A stretch of DNA of 64,000 nucleotides, taken from the NCBI GenBank assembly GCA_026388185.1, contig JAPLKG010000003.1:62001-126000 (forward strand), in the 5' to 3' direction. The notes under the pieces are model-generated. The model saw nothing but the letters and a program-made list of their open reading frames with translations. It had not been told where the DNA came from and ran no database searches. The translations under genes and the position numbers were made by a program. Source of the DNA: Candidatus Eisenbacteria bacterium (lineage in GTDB: Bacteria > Eisenbacteria > RBG-16-71-46 > JAFGJU01). Positions 8,162 through 16,054 of the stretch are shown here, one piece after another (the stretch's first letter is position 1; each line of letters opens with the position of its first letter).

Positions 8162-9493
8162 ATGTGGTTTCAGTATCGAAGCGTGAATCGCTCCCGGAAC
8201 GACGGGACCCTCTACGAGTCGATAGTCTCACCGATCAACCTCCGTGAGGGCCAAACGAGAGTTCAGTTGAATCGCCATAGCGGTGCCGCCACAAGCGACC
8301 GCCCGACGGCCTTCGGCCAAAACCAACCTGGATTGTCATTCACGCTTGGCTCCCTGCTGTGCGTCCTTCTGCTGGCGGCGCTCTCCGTTCCTCGAGATGC
8401 CGTATGCGGACTGGCATGGTCTGAGGCCGAGGTCGTGAACAAAGACGTGATGGCGGCTTTCGCGACTCCGAACAATGCCCGTTCGATCGAGGTCGATGCA
8501 GCGGGCGCGGCCCACATCGTTTTCTCCGGAAACATAGACTTTTACTACAACATTTTCTACAGACAACGCAGCCGCTCGGGCTGGGGAAGACTTGAGCAGG
8601 TAAACGTAAGCGCCTCCACGTCCACCACGCCCACCTTGGCAATCGGGCCCGGAGACGCTGTCTACGTGGTATGGTCCGACAATGTGACCGGAAACGGCGA
8701 CCTCTACTTCTCCGCTCGTCTCGGCGGCAGGTGGACAATCCCCGAGAACTTGACCGCCGATTCGACTTCTTCTCTCTTCCCCGCTCTCTGCCGAGTCGGA
8801 GGCGGAAGACTTCACTTGGTTTGGGAGGACAGGCTGGGAGAATCGTCAAGAATCCTCTATTCTTCTCGATTCGGCTCGGAGTGGACTCTCCCCGTTTGCC
8901 TGAGCCATGCGGGACGCGGCGCGACCTCACCCGCAATAGACGTTTCGCCTGACGGAACTATTCATTGTGTCTGGACCGAAGAGGCGAAGGGAAAGAAAGA
9001 AATAGTCTACAGAGAGTTCTCAAAGAGATCTTGGAAGAAGTCCGTGCGATTGAGCGAGCCGTCGAGCTCTGCCAATAGACCCTCTCTGGCCGCAGACAAG
9101 GACGGCGGAGTCCACGTCGTCTGGGAAGACCACAGATTTCGCTTGCCCGCAATCTGCTACAGGGAAAGGAGTGCGAAACACTGGCAACAGGACGTTCTTC
9201 TCACGGACGGAAGCTCCAAGGCGTTTAGACCCGCAATCGCAACGGGACCGCGCTCGACTCTTTGTGTCGTGTGGTATGATAGTAAGTGGGGCGCCACCGA
9301 CGCGGTCTACCAGAGCAGAAAAGATAGAACCTGGAGTCAACCCTTCAGGCTATCCTGCTCCCCGGCTCCCACTTATTTCGCCTCGGTAGCTGCGGGCGAC
9401 GACGGCTGCGTGCACGCGATCTTTCAGGATCGACAGAGAGGCAACTACGACGTGTATTACAGGAAGGCCGTGCCGGCAACACAAGCTGAGTGA
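8162..9493 (+). CDS. Exported seven-repeat beta-propeller (BNR/sialidase-like fold) protein
   Basis: A frame of 443 codons. A hydrophobic signal segment (FTLGSLLCVLLLAALSV) lies about 60 residues in, so the true start is uncertain. GTG at 8183 or a TTG further in are possible, because a promoter overlaps the first ATG. After the signal come about seven repeats of the form hHhVWxDxRxGxxDIxYR, for example GVHVVWEDHRFRLPAICYR and CVHAIFQDRQRGNYDVYYR. This is the pattern of BNR/Asp-box-like propellers that report or bind glycans or act as scaffolds. I see no catalytic sialidase Arg triad, so an enzymatic role is not claimed. It is followed 21 bases later by a P-loop protein. Confidence 0.65.
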   Translation: MWFQYRSVNRSRNDGTLYESIVSPINLREGQTRVQLNRHSGAATSDRPTAFGQNQPGLSFTLGSLLCVLLLAALSVPRDAVCGLAWSEAEVVNKDVMAAFATPNNARSIEVDAAGAAHIVFSGNIDFYYNIFYRQRSRSGWGRLEQVNVSASTSTTPTLAIGPGDAVYVVWSDNVTGNGDLYFSARLGGRWTIPENLTADSTSSLFPALCRVGGGRLHLVWEDRLGESSRILYSSRFGSEWTLPVCLSHAGRGATSPAIDVSPDGTIHCVWTEEAKGKKEIVYREFSKRSWKKSVRLSEPSSSANRPSLAADKDGGVHVVWEDHRFRLPAICYRERSAKHWQQDVLLTDGSSKAFRPAIATGPRSTLCVVWYDSKWGATDAVYQSRKDRTWSQPFRLSCSPAPTYFASVAAGDDGCVHAIFQDRQRGNYDVYYRKAVPATQAE

Positions 9494-9514
9494 TTTCCAC
9501 CAGGGAGGAAGAAG

Positions 9515-10237
9515 ATGCAAGAGACATTTGAAGTGATCATCCTCGTAGGAAGACCCGCTGCCGGAAAAAGCGAGATCATCGACTACTTGAAGAAGGAAAG
9601 CGTTGAGAGGAGGAAAGAGCGTTTCAGAATCGGAACGTTCGAGGAGATAGACGATTTCCCATTTGTGTGGGAGACTTTCGAGATTGACGACATCCTCTCG
9701 AAACACGGACGCGAGCGTATCTTCACGACGCCCGACTATTACTTCAAGGACCCCTTTACTTGGAATCTATTCATCGAGAGAATAAACCTCGAGTTCGCGA
9801 AGAGACTCGCAGGGAATCCGAACTATCTGAGAGACACGACCTCGATAGTCGAGTTTGCTCGCGGAGGAGAAAACGGCTTCGGAGAGGCGTTCTCTCTTCT
9901 TTCCGACGAGATACTCACGCGCGCTGGGGTCGTGTACATAAACGTCTCCTACGAAGAATCCTGCCGCAAGAACAGACGCAGATTCGACCGGAAACAAGCC
10001 CACAGCATCCTCTTTCACTCCCTACCCGACGAGAAGATGGAGTTTTACTACAAGATGAATGACTGGCACAAGATCGCCCCGGGCAATGATGGGTACCTCA
10101 CGATCAGGGGACAGGCCGTTCCCTTCTCTGTGTTCAACAACGAACCAGAGGTAACCGACAAGCCTGAGGAACTTGGCCGGGCATTGGAAGACGTCTTTGG
10201 AAAACTCTGGACGAGGCTGCAAGAAAGGCATCGGTGA
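9515..10237 (+). CDS. P-loop nucleotide kinase-like protein of unknown substrate
   Basis: A 240-aa cytoplasmic protein. IILVGRPAAGKSEIIDYLKK at residues 9-28 is a clear Walker A of the adenylate-kinase/APS-kinase type. The start has GGGAGG nine bases upstream. Later stretches such as VVYINVSYEESCRKNRRRFD resemble the LID/Arg-rich region that precedes a second phosphate-binding set. I do not recognise a named family. It may share the transcript of the propeller gene (21-base gap). Convergent transcription with the next membrane gene leaves only 27 bases between stops. Confidence 0.65.
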   Translation: MQETFEVIILVGRPAAGKSEIIDYLKKESVERRKERFRIGTFEEIDDFPFVWETFEIDDILSKHGRERIFTTPDYYFKDPFTWNLFIERINLEFAKRLAGNPNYLRDTTSIVEFARGGENGFGEAFSLLSDEILTRAGVVYINVSYEESCRKNRRRFDRKQAHSILFHSLPDEKMEFYYKMNDWHKIAPGNDGYLTIRGQAVPFSVFNNEPEVTDKPEELGRALEDVFGKLWTRLQERHR

Positions 10238-10264
10238 CAGCCCCGTTCGCCCACGGTCTGGTGT

Positions 10265-11398
10265 CTACGTTCTGGTGGGTGCGCCGGAACTCGCAGCGTG
10301 TCCGGCGGCAACGTCAATCTCGTGTGCCGCCACGAGTTCGGCCACACGCTTCCTCTCGGCCACAGTCAAAAAGCCCACCGCAACGAGGATGAACGCAAGA
10401 GAAAACCAGTCCTGGATTTTGGGGAAGCTCCCTCCGCAGGCAAAGCAGAAAACCAGCGTGGCAGCAGTGCCGGCAACAAGCGAGGTGAGCCGGTTCACAA
10501 GACCGGCGAAGGTTGCCGTCCTGCCTTTGAACATGAAGATGAAGACCGAGAAGAAGGCGACCATGCCGTAAGCCATGCCGGCCAGGATCGCCCACGACCA
10601 CATCGGCCTGGGATTGGTTAAGGCCCCTCTGAAAAGTCCGAGCTGGGCGCTCTCCCACCCGAAATGCCGAGGACCGTAGAAGAGAAACAACCCAACCACC
10701 ACCATGGTTGTGCAAGCAGCAATCTGCTCGATGGAAAAGAACCACTTATTGTCGAGCTTCATCCCTTTGGCGCGCGTGTTCTTGTAGTAGTTCATTATGT
10801 AGATGCGGATGGCGTAAGCTGTGATGTAGCTGCCGAGAATCGTCATGGCCACGCCCGAACGCGCGAAGTCGAAGTCCCCCTCCTTGCGCCAGAATATCTG
10901 CACGCTTGCTGCAATCAACGCAAACACAACGCCTATGTTTTCTTCAACGTAGACCTTCTTATGAAGTATGCCCTTTTGAATCTGGACTGCGTCCACGGCG
11001 CGACTGATCACTATAATGCTGGCCCGCATGATCACCATCGCAACCATGACCGAGATGGGAAGGGAATACATGAGCGTCGTGGTCGGGATCACAACCGCCG
11101 TGCATACACCGGACGGGATTATGTACAAGTACTCCCGCGGAAAACTGAGAGCGCCCCAATGAACCAAGTTGGTCGATTTGGTTCTAAACCAACGCAGAAC
11201 CAACACGACGGCCACGCACAGGCTGGTTCCTCCCAAAGTGCTGTAAACCAGAAACTCGGTTTGCGTCATCCCCGGGAACCCGAGCTCCGGCTTACCCGTA
11301 AAGTACTTCACGGTGAATCCCGTGATGACGTAGAAGAAGAAATAGCTAAAGCACAACTGGAGCAGTCTTCCCGTACTACCTTCGGTTGTCTTCCACAT
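10265..11398 (-). CDS. Polytopic membrane protein, DMT-transporter-like
   Basis: 377 aa from MWKTTEGSTGRLLQLC. A longer frame begins at 11470, but the added 24 residues are unlike a membrane leader. About ten hydrophobic segments are visible, including LQLCFSYFFFYVITGF, LPISVMVAMVIMRASIIVIS, ENIGVVFALIAASVQIF and AFILVAVGFLTV. The layout of paired helices with a mid-protein SLPISVMVAMV-RAS segment resembles drug/metabolite transporters, but no diagnostic motif is seen, so transport function is inference. It is a single minus-strand gene with no obvious partner. Confidence 0.6.
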   Translation of the reverse strand: MWKTTEGSTGRLLQLCFSYFFFYVITGFTVKYFTGKPELGFPGMTQTEFLVYSTLGGTSLCVAVVLVLRWFRTKSTNLVHWGALSFPREYLYIIPSGVCTAVVIPTTTLMYSLPISVMVAMVIMRASIIVISRAVDAVQIQKGILHKKVYVEENIGVVFALIAASVQIFWRKEGDFDFARSGVAMTILGSYITAYAIRIYIMNYYKNTRAKGMKLDNKWFFSIEQIAACTTMVVVGLFLFYGPRHFGWESAQLGLFRGALTNPRPMWSWAILAGMAYGMVAFFSVFIFMFKGRTATFAGLVNRLTSLVAGTAATLVFCFACGGSFPKIQDWFSLAFILVAVGFLTVAERKRVAELVAAHEIDVAAGHAASSGAPTRT

Positions 11399-11592
11399 AT
11401 TCACTCGTCCTGTTCTGGAGGCAGAAGGCCAGGCGTCAGAGAAACCCGCAGGTCTTGACGCCAGCGACACGGAATCAAAAGACTACTCCACTCCGCTTCT
11501 GAAGTCGAGATATTACTTGTCGAGCGCCCGGCCCTTTCTTCGCGTCAATTGAAGAAAAAACGCTTCGTGGACTCGTCCAGTAAGCCTCGGCG

Positions 11593-11620
11593 CCAGGTTA
11601 CTGCCGCGGCAGTAACCTGG
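11593..11620. repeat. 28-bp perfect palindrome overlapping a stop codon
   Basis: CCAGGTTACTGCCG is immediately followed by its reverse complement. The palindrome covers the last codons and stop of the 51-aa gene on the minus strand. There is no U-run on either side, so it may be a transcript-protecting hairpin, a processing signal or a protein-binding site rather than an intrinsic terminator. Confidence 0.75.
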
Positions 11621-11753
11621 TCATGACCAGCCACGGGAGACAGAGCCCCACACCCCAGACAACGTAGCGCCACGGCGCCACGAGGGCGTTGTCGCCGATG
11701 ATTACGCCGCCCACGATTAATGTGAGCAGAAATGACACTCCCGCTTTGCTCAT
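11598..11753 (-). CDS. 51-aa membrane protein, candidate immunity partner
   Basis: Starts MSKAGVSFLLTLIVGGVII, with GAGGTG about five bases upstream. It begins 8 bases after the stop of the Cys-rich gene, so it is likely translated from the same message. Two hydrophobic segments (FLLTLIVGGVIIG and VVWGVGLCLPWLVM) fill most of it and the C-terminus is basic (RLLPRQ). Small two-helix proteins encoded just after a secreted Cys-rich peptide often give self-immunity to bacteriocins. That role is inferred from context only. Confidence 0.6.
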   Translation of the reverse strand: MSKAGVSFLLTLIVGGVIIGDNALVAPWRYVVWGVGLCLPWLVMTRLLPRQ

Positions 11754-11761
11754 CTGACACC

Positions 11762-12490
11762 TCACTCTTTCATGGCGATGTAGACACACACGGCCGCCGC
11801 CACCCCGCAACACGAACCAGTGCATTTCAACCACAGAGGGCCGGTGAAGGCACATCCGGCTATGCACGGACCGCACGTGGCCACGAAACAATCGGCCCAC
11901 TTCTTCTTGTTGAACTTGATCGCTTGCTCTTCAACGTCCGACTCATCGTCGGCAGAAACCAACTCCGTCAGCTCATTGGTGGCCGTGTCCACGGTCATTG
12001 CAAGGACGCTTCCGTCTTCTTCCCGGTAGAGCATGGCAGTGGCAAACCTGTCACCTCTTGGATTTATCATGGGCACGACGAAGTATCCAGGACCGGAACT
12101 CCCGTCGGGCTCAGAAAGCTCAAAGGCCTGTTCGGGCAGTTCCACCATTCCGAGCGCCCGGCAGCGTGCGAGAATTTTGCCCGCCTTCGGCAACTCCAGC
12201 ACCTGTCTCGCCCTATCTGGACCGGAGTCCACCGACGGCCACGGATTCGGGTTTACCTTTTCCCGCTGCTCTCTTGAGGTATCCGTCCACTGATAGGTTG
12301 AGTGAAAGCCTGCTGTTGCCGTTGCGCGGCCGCTATGATAATCGCGACCTGCCACGGTGTCAAACGGATTGACAGAGTGTATGTCGGCCCTTGCTGCGGC
12401 CGCCACTGCGAGGGCGGGCACGACTGACACGCAGGCAATGAAGAAAACCGAAACGACTACCGACGGCGTCGAAAATCTCCTTGTTCTCAC
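11762..12490 (-). CDS. Exported precursor with C-terminal 8-Cys peptide, bacteriocin-like
   Basis: GTG at 12490 is chosen because AGGAGG lies eight bases upstream; a 28-codon upstream extension has no support. The 242-aa product has a signal segment (TPSVVVSVFFIACVSVVPAL), a charged middle part (residues about 35-195), and a C-terminal domain of about 45 residues with eight cysteines (201, 206, 209, 213, 223, 227, 228, 235) spaced in small hydrophobic residues (WADCFVATCGPCIAGC, KCTGSCCGV). A long propiece plus a compact Cys-rich hydrophobic tail recalls halocin-C8-type bacteriocins. I cannot show homology. The downstream 51-aa membrane protein supports a toxin/immunity pair. Confidence 0.6.
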   Translation of the reverse strand: MRTRRFSTPSVVVSVFFIACVSVVPALAVAAAARADIHSVNPFDTVAGRDYHSGRATATAGFHSTYQWTDTSREQREKVNPNPWPSVDSGPDRARQVLELPKAGKILARCRALGMVELPEQAFELSEPDGSSGPGYFVVPMINPRGDRFATAMLYREEDGSVLAMTVDTATNELTELVSADDESDVEEQAIKFNKKKWADCFVATCGPCIAGCAFTGPLWLKCTGSCCGVAAAVCVYIAMKE

Positions 12491-12942
12491 CACAGCCACC
12501 TCCTCTTTCCAGAAACACCACGGACATGAGACAAACTCAGGGGGAACAACGGCCGCGCGCCTGCACCCTCTCACTGCGATCTGCGTTTACTCTGGACGAA
12601 GACAGGACAGAAGATCGACCGGCCCGAGGGCCTTCTGTTTCACGAAGCCGGACTCACACTCCGGCAAGCGCCGTGCCACGGCGACTGGAGTCGCGCTCGG
12701 GCTTGCTGAATGCTGTAACCAGGGTCGTGTGGTGGAGTTGTAGGGGCGGCCCGAGGCGGCGCGGGGCGCCTCGCGACGTTACCGCCGCCGCGCCCTGTAA
12801 ACTTTGGAGGCGCCTCTGTCGACGAGAGTGACGGGAGCTGGGCAGGTGGGCCGTGGCGCGCATACAGGCCGCCCCTCGAGAAATCGGCTCATGCCTGCCG
12901 CGCATGCGGCCGACGGCGGCGCCCGCAATGAAACGCGAGAGA
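12491..12942. other. Intergenic region without recognised gene
   Basis: About 450 GC-rich bases lie between the PTS gene and the Cys-rich precursor gene. A CGAGGCG/CGCCTCG inverted repeat lies at about 12750-12772. No RNA gene or convincing promoter was seen. Confidence 0.5.
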
Positions 12943-13446
12943 TTATTCGAAGCTTCGGATCACTCTGAGTATCTCGTGTGGGTCACTCGCGCTTCGCAGC
13001 TCCTGGACGGCATTCTCGAAACGCAGTAAATCGGCGAGAGACTTGTAAACCCTGAGATAGAACACGTCGTCGCTGGGAGGGGCCGCCATCGGAAAGAAAA
13101 CGTTCACTGGCTTTCCGTCGAGCGCCTCGAATTCCAACCCCTTGTCCGAGCGCGCGAACGCGATTACGAATTCTTTTACCTGGACGGTTCTTACGTGAGG
13201 GAGAGCCACGCCGCCTCCGATGCCCGTCGTGGCCTTCTTCTCACGGTTGTGCAAGTCGCGGAAGAGGCGACGAGAATTTCGCACGTTCCCCGAGCGGTCG
13301 AGGAGGTCTGCCAGGGCGGTCACTATTCTCTCCTTCGTTTCCCTGACCACTCTTTGAGGGCTCATTTCCTCGGGAAAATCAAGAGTCACGAGAGAATCAA
13401 GGTTGAGCTCAACAAGCTCGGGAGTCAGATACCTCGAAAGTCGCAT
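12943..13446 (-). CDS. ptsN: PTS EIIA (nitrogen/fructose type) domain protein
   Basis: A 167-aa single-domain EIIA of the Ntr/fructose class. GGGVALPHVRT carries the phosphorylatable His84, and the preceding REKKATTGIG matches the family's 'R...TG.G..A.PH' block. EIIA-Ntr relays phosphate from EI-Ntr/HPr and regulates potassium, nitrogen and envelope functions by protein contact rather than by sugar transport. Its ATG overlaps the TGA of the O-antigen ligase gene (TGATG), so it is translationally coupled to exopolysaccharide assembly. No EIIB/EIIC genes are nearby, which favours a regulatory role. Confidence 0.85.
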   Translation of the reverse strand: MRLSRYLTPELVELNLDSLVTLDFPEEMSPQRVVRETKERIVTALADLLDRSGNVRNSRRLFRDLHNREKKATTGIGGGVALPHVRTVQVKEFVIAFARSDKGLEFEALDGKPVNVFFPMAAPPSDDVFYLRVYKSLADLLRFENAVQELRSASDPHEILRVIRSFE

Positions 13447-14975
13447 CAGATGTCTCCCAAGGCCGGCGGCTGCGTGTCGCTCAAGCTATGCCGCGTCAGA
13501 CGGTGCGCTCGGGTCGCTCGGGTCGCGGCGGAGCCTCCAACGGAGGGCGCCATCACGAGGCACGCCGAGACAATGGCGGCGTTCAAGTACCAGTTATATC
13601 GCATCATGTTGTGACCGAACAGACCGAGTAAAAGCAAGAGCCAATAGGCGGCCAAACAGGCACGGCAGACGGCACTGATACCCTTCGCTTCGGGAGTGTC
13701 CACCGAGGACAACAACGACCCCGCCCGTGCGGCCCCCCTCATACAGACAATCACAAAGCCTGCAAACGCGATCAGGCCGAGTATTCCGGTCTCACCGCCT
13801 ACCTGTGCCAACAGATTGTGCGCCTCGAACCAATTGCGGTTCTGCGGGGGCGAATAGATCATGCCGTGCGCGATGCCGAAATCCCCAATTCCTACGCCCA
13901 GGAGCGGTCTGTCCATGAACATCTGAGATCCGACTCTTAACCCTTCGATTCGTCCCATCGCAGATTCGGCCGCGGAAGCGTTCTTTTGGAACTCAAAGAT
14001 GGTCAAGAATCTCTCCTTGTACTGCATAGGCATGGCAACCCATGCCCCCACGGCGACCAGCATGACTATGATGCCCGTCAGCATCCTTCTCTTGTGCGTG
14101 ATCCACATGTAGAACAACAGGAACAGAACGCCCAACATCCCTGACCTGGAACCAGTGAGAACCACAACGACGCTCCCGGCGCAGATGACGCCAAGCCAGC
14201 ACAGCCGCCAGAAGAGGTTTCGATTCGCTCCGATGCAATACAACCCGAAACAGACGGCGAGAACCAAGCTGGCGGCAAGCGAGTTCGGGTCCCCCCTCGA
14301 AAGAGAGTCGGTGGTCGCCCTGACGATGCCCATTGCAGTGTAGTTATAGCCCACGGAGTAGTAGAGCCTCAAGCTCTCCGCTGCCATCCACACATGCCCC
14401 AGCGCAAAAACCGACAAGAAGACAAAGAGCCTCCTTGGAGTATTCACCATTTGCGAAGTGAGAAAGGCAAGAACCCCCAACTTGAGAAGCTCAATCCATG
14501 CAGTGGCGGCCCCCAACTTCCACACCGCCGTGAAAACGGAGAGAAAACACACGACCACGAAGACGAGAAGCCACGAAGCAATGCCGCGCGAAACCGGCCA
14601 GAACCTTCTCCCCGCGGCAACCTGAAATCCCCAACCAACCGCGGCCAACACCGCGCACAACCTCTCGACGTGCAACGGCTCGAGCTGCACTATACCTTCT
14701 TGCGGCCTCACGGCGACGAGAAGCATGAAGAGTAGCAAGGCTGGAAAGGGGTTGAAGAGAAACCACAGTGATGCGTAGAGTGCCACCGCAATCAAGAAGA
14801 CCAGCAGAGGATCAAAAAAGAGAAGCATAAGTCCTGCGGTCACCGGTATCACAAACACCGCGAATATCTTGAAAAGCGTGCCAGGGTTTATCGGCGGTCG
14901 CGGGCCCGCACCCCGCACCCGTCCCGACTCAACCCGGACAGGCTCTCTTCCGTCTTCCGTATCGTGCTCGTTCAC
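13446..14975 (-). CDS. O-antigen ligase / Wzy-type polymerase
   Basis: A polytopic membrane protein of about 509 aa when started at GTG 14975 (GGGGGAGA upstream). The open frame extends to 15188 but would overlap the glycosyltransferase gene. About ten to twelve helices are visible, e.g. LLVFLIAVALYASLWFLF. The Wzy_C hallmarks are present: LTGSRSGMLGVLFLL, RPLLGVGIGDFG, and EAHNLLAQVGGETGILGL in the periplasmic loop. Such proteins polymerise lipid-linked repeat units or ligate glycan to lipid A or protein. It sits after the GT2 gene and is coupled to the EIIA gene. Polymerase versus ligase cannot be told from sequence. Confidence 0.85.
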   Translation of the reverse strand: MNEHDTEDGREPVRVESGRVRGAGPRPPINPGTLFKIFAVFVIPVTAGLMLLFFDPLLVFLIAVALYASLWFLFNPFPALLLFMLLVAVRPQEGIVQLEPLHVERLCAVLAAVGWGFQVAAGRRFWPVSRGIASWLLVFVVVCFLSVFTAVWKLGAATAWIELLKLGVLAFLTSQMVNTPRRLFVFLSVFALGHVWMAAESLRLYYSVGYNYTAMGIVRATTDSLSRGDPNSLAASLVLAVCFGLYCIGANRNLFWRLCWLGVICAGSVVVVLTGSRSGMLGVLFLLFYMWITHKRRMLTGIIVMLVAVGAWVAMPMQYKERFLTIFEFQKNASAAESAMGRIEGLRVGSQMFMDRPLLGVGIGDFGIAHGMIYSPPQNRNWFEAHNLLAQVGGETGILGLIAFAGFVIVCMRGAARAGSLLSSVDTPEAKGISAVCRACLAAYWLLLLLGLFGHNMMRYNWYLNAAIVSACLVMAPSVGGSAATRATRAHRLTRHSLSDTQPPALGDI

Positions 14976-15010
14976 TGGCCGGTGTCTCCCCCAAACATCA
15001 TCGCCGTCCG

Positions 15011-16048
15011 TTATCGCTCTGCAGGACTCCGGGCCGGACGCCCGAAGCCGATCATACCTCTCCAAAAACCGGCGAAAAGCCCCGCGTGAGTGATTAGCAG
15101 CGCCACGAAGATCGAGGGCATCAGCCGTAACCCGTGTCTCAAGGAGAGGACAAGAGAAGCCGATGCTATCAAGAGAACGTACGCGCACGCCAGGAAAAAC
15201 AAGGCTTGTCCGGCTGCCATGAAAAACAGTGCGAGCACGGCGAGGGCAACAACAATGACGAGTGGCGTTCCAAGCAGAATCGGGCCCGAGGTCGCATCTC
15301 TGGGATGCTTCAGGAACAGCCTGGCGCGACCCGCACCGTAACGCGCCATCTGTCTAAACAGAGGGCCAAGATCGTCTCTGGCATGGTAGCGGACCATCAC
15401 GCGCGGGCTGGTGAAGGCCCTCAGCCCCGCCTTCCTTGCTCTTAGATTGAAGTCAACGTCCTCGCACGCATCCAGTCTTTCGTCATAGTACCCTATTCGC
15501 TCAAACACGCGACGCGTGTAGGCTGCGCCGGAGCTGTCTGGATCGACGAGGTCCTCCTTCGCAGTAGAGAAAATCAGCGAAGAAGGATTGTGGCCGAGCC
15601 ACGAGGTCCTCGCGATGACTATGGCCCTCTGGACGTCGCCCGATCCAGTCCACTCCAACGGCTGAGGTCTGCATATCACGTCTGCCGACGTCGTTCGAAA
15701 AAGGTCCGCCAGATTCCTGAGCAGAAACTCATCCGGAATCTCACAGTGACCATCTACAAACAAGACTGCGTCCCCCCTGGCCGCTCTGGCTCCAACGTTT
15801 CTCCCAGAGCTCGACAGACGCCGGGGGTTCTCGAGCACGCGGATGTTCCGATGAATCTTGCTCAGGCCTGCGGCGACGGACACGGTTTCGTCGGTAGAAC
15901 CCCCGTCCACCACGAGAAGCTCAAATCTGTCTGGCGGAAACTTCTGCCTGCACAGTGCTTCCAGAACGCCGCCTATGTGCCTGCCTTCGTTCAGCACGGG
16001 AAGGACAACGCTGATGAAGATGGGCTCGGATGTGCCGTTGCTCTCCAT
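15011..16048 (-). CDS. GT2-family glycosyltransferase with C-terminal membrane segments
   Basis: 345 aa. The GT-A fold is clear: ISVVLPVLNEGRHIGGVLEA, LLVVDGGSTDET, and DAVLFVDGHCEIPDEFL (DxD-like). The acceptor region is near CEDVDFNLRARKAG. Two C-terminal hydrophobic segments (LVIVVALAVLALFFMA, FLACAYVLLIASASLVL) suggest membrane attachment, as in ExoA/succinoglycan-type enzymes that extend lipid-linked sugars. It lies 6 bases downstream of the GT4 gene in a minus-strand operon. Confidence 0.88.
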   Translation of the reverse strand: MESNGTSEPIFISVVLPVLNEGRHIGGVLEALCRQKFPPDRFELLVVDGGSTDETVSVAAGLSKIHRNIRVLENPRRLSSSGRNVGARAARGDAVLFVDGHCEIPDEFLLRNLADLFRTTSADVICRPQPLEWTGSGDVQRAIVIARTSWLGHNPSSLIFSTAKEDLVDPDSSGAAYTRRVFERIGYYDERLDACEDVDFNLRARKAGLRAFTSPRVMVRYHARDDLGPLFRQMARYGAGRARLFLKHPRDATSGPILLGTPLVIVVALAVLALFFMAAGQALFFLACAYVLLIASASLVLSLRHGLRLMPSIFVALLITHAGLFAGFWRGMIGFGRPARSPAER

Positions 16049-16054
16049 GAATCG

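Noticed and set aside
12335-12363. TTGACA-N17-TATCAT on the minus strand inside the Cys-rich precursor gene
   Set aside because: It lies in coding sequence (about residues 40-50); probably chance, although it could drive the downstream small gene.
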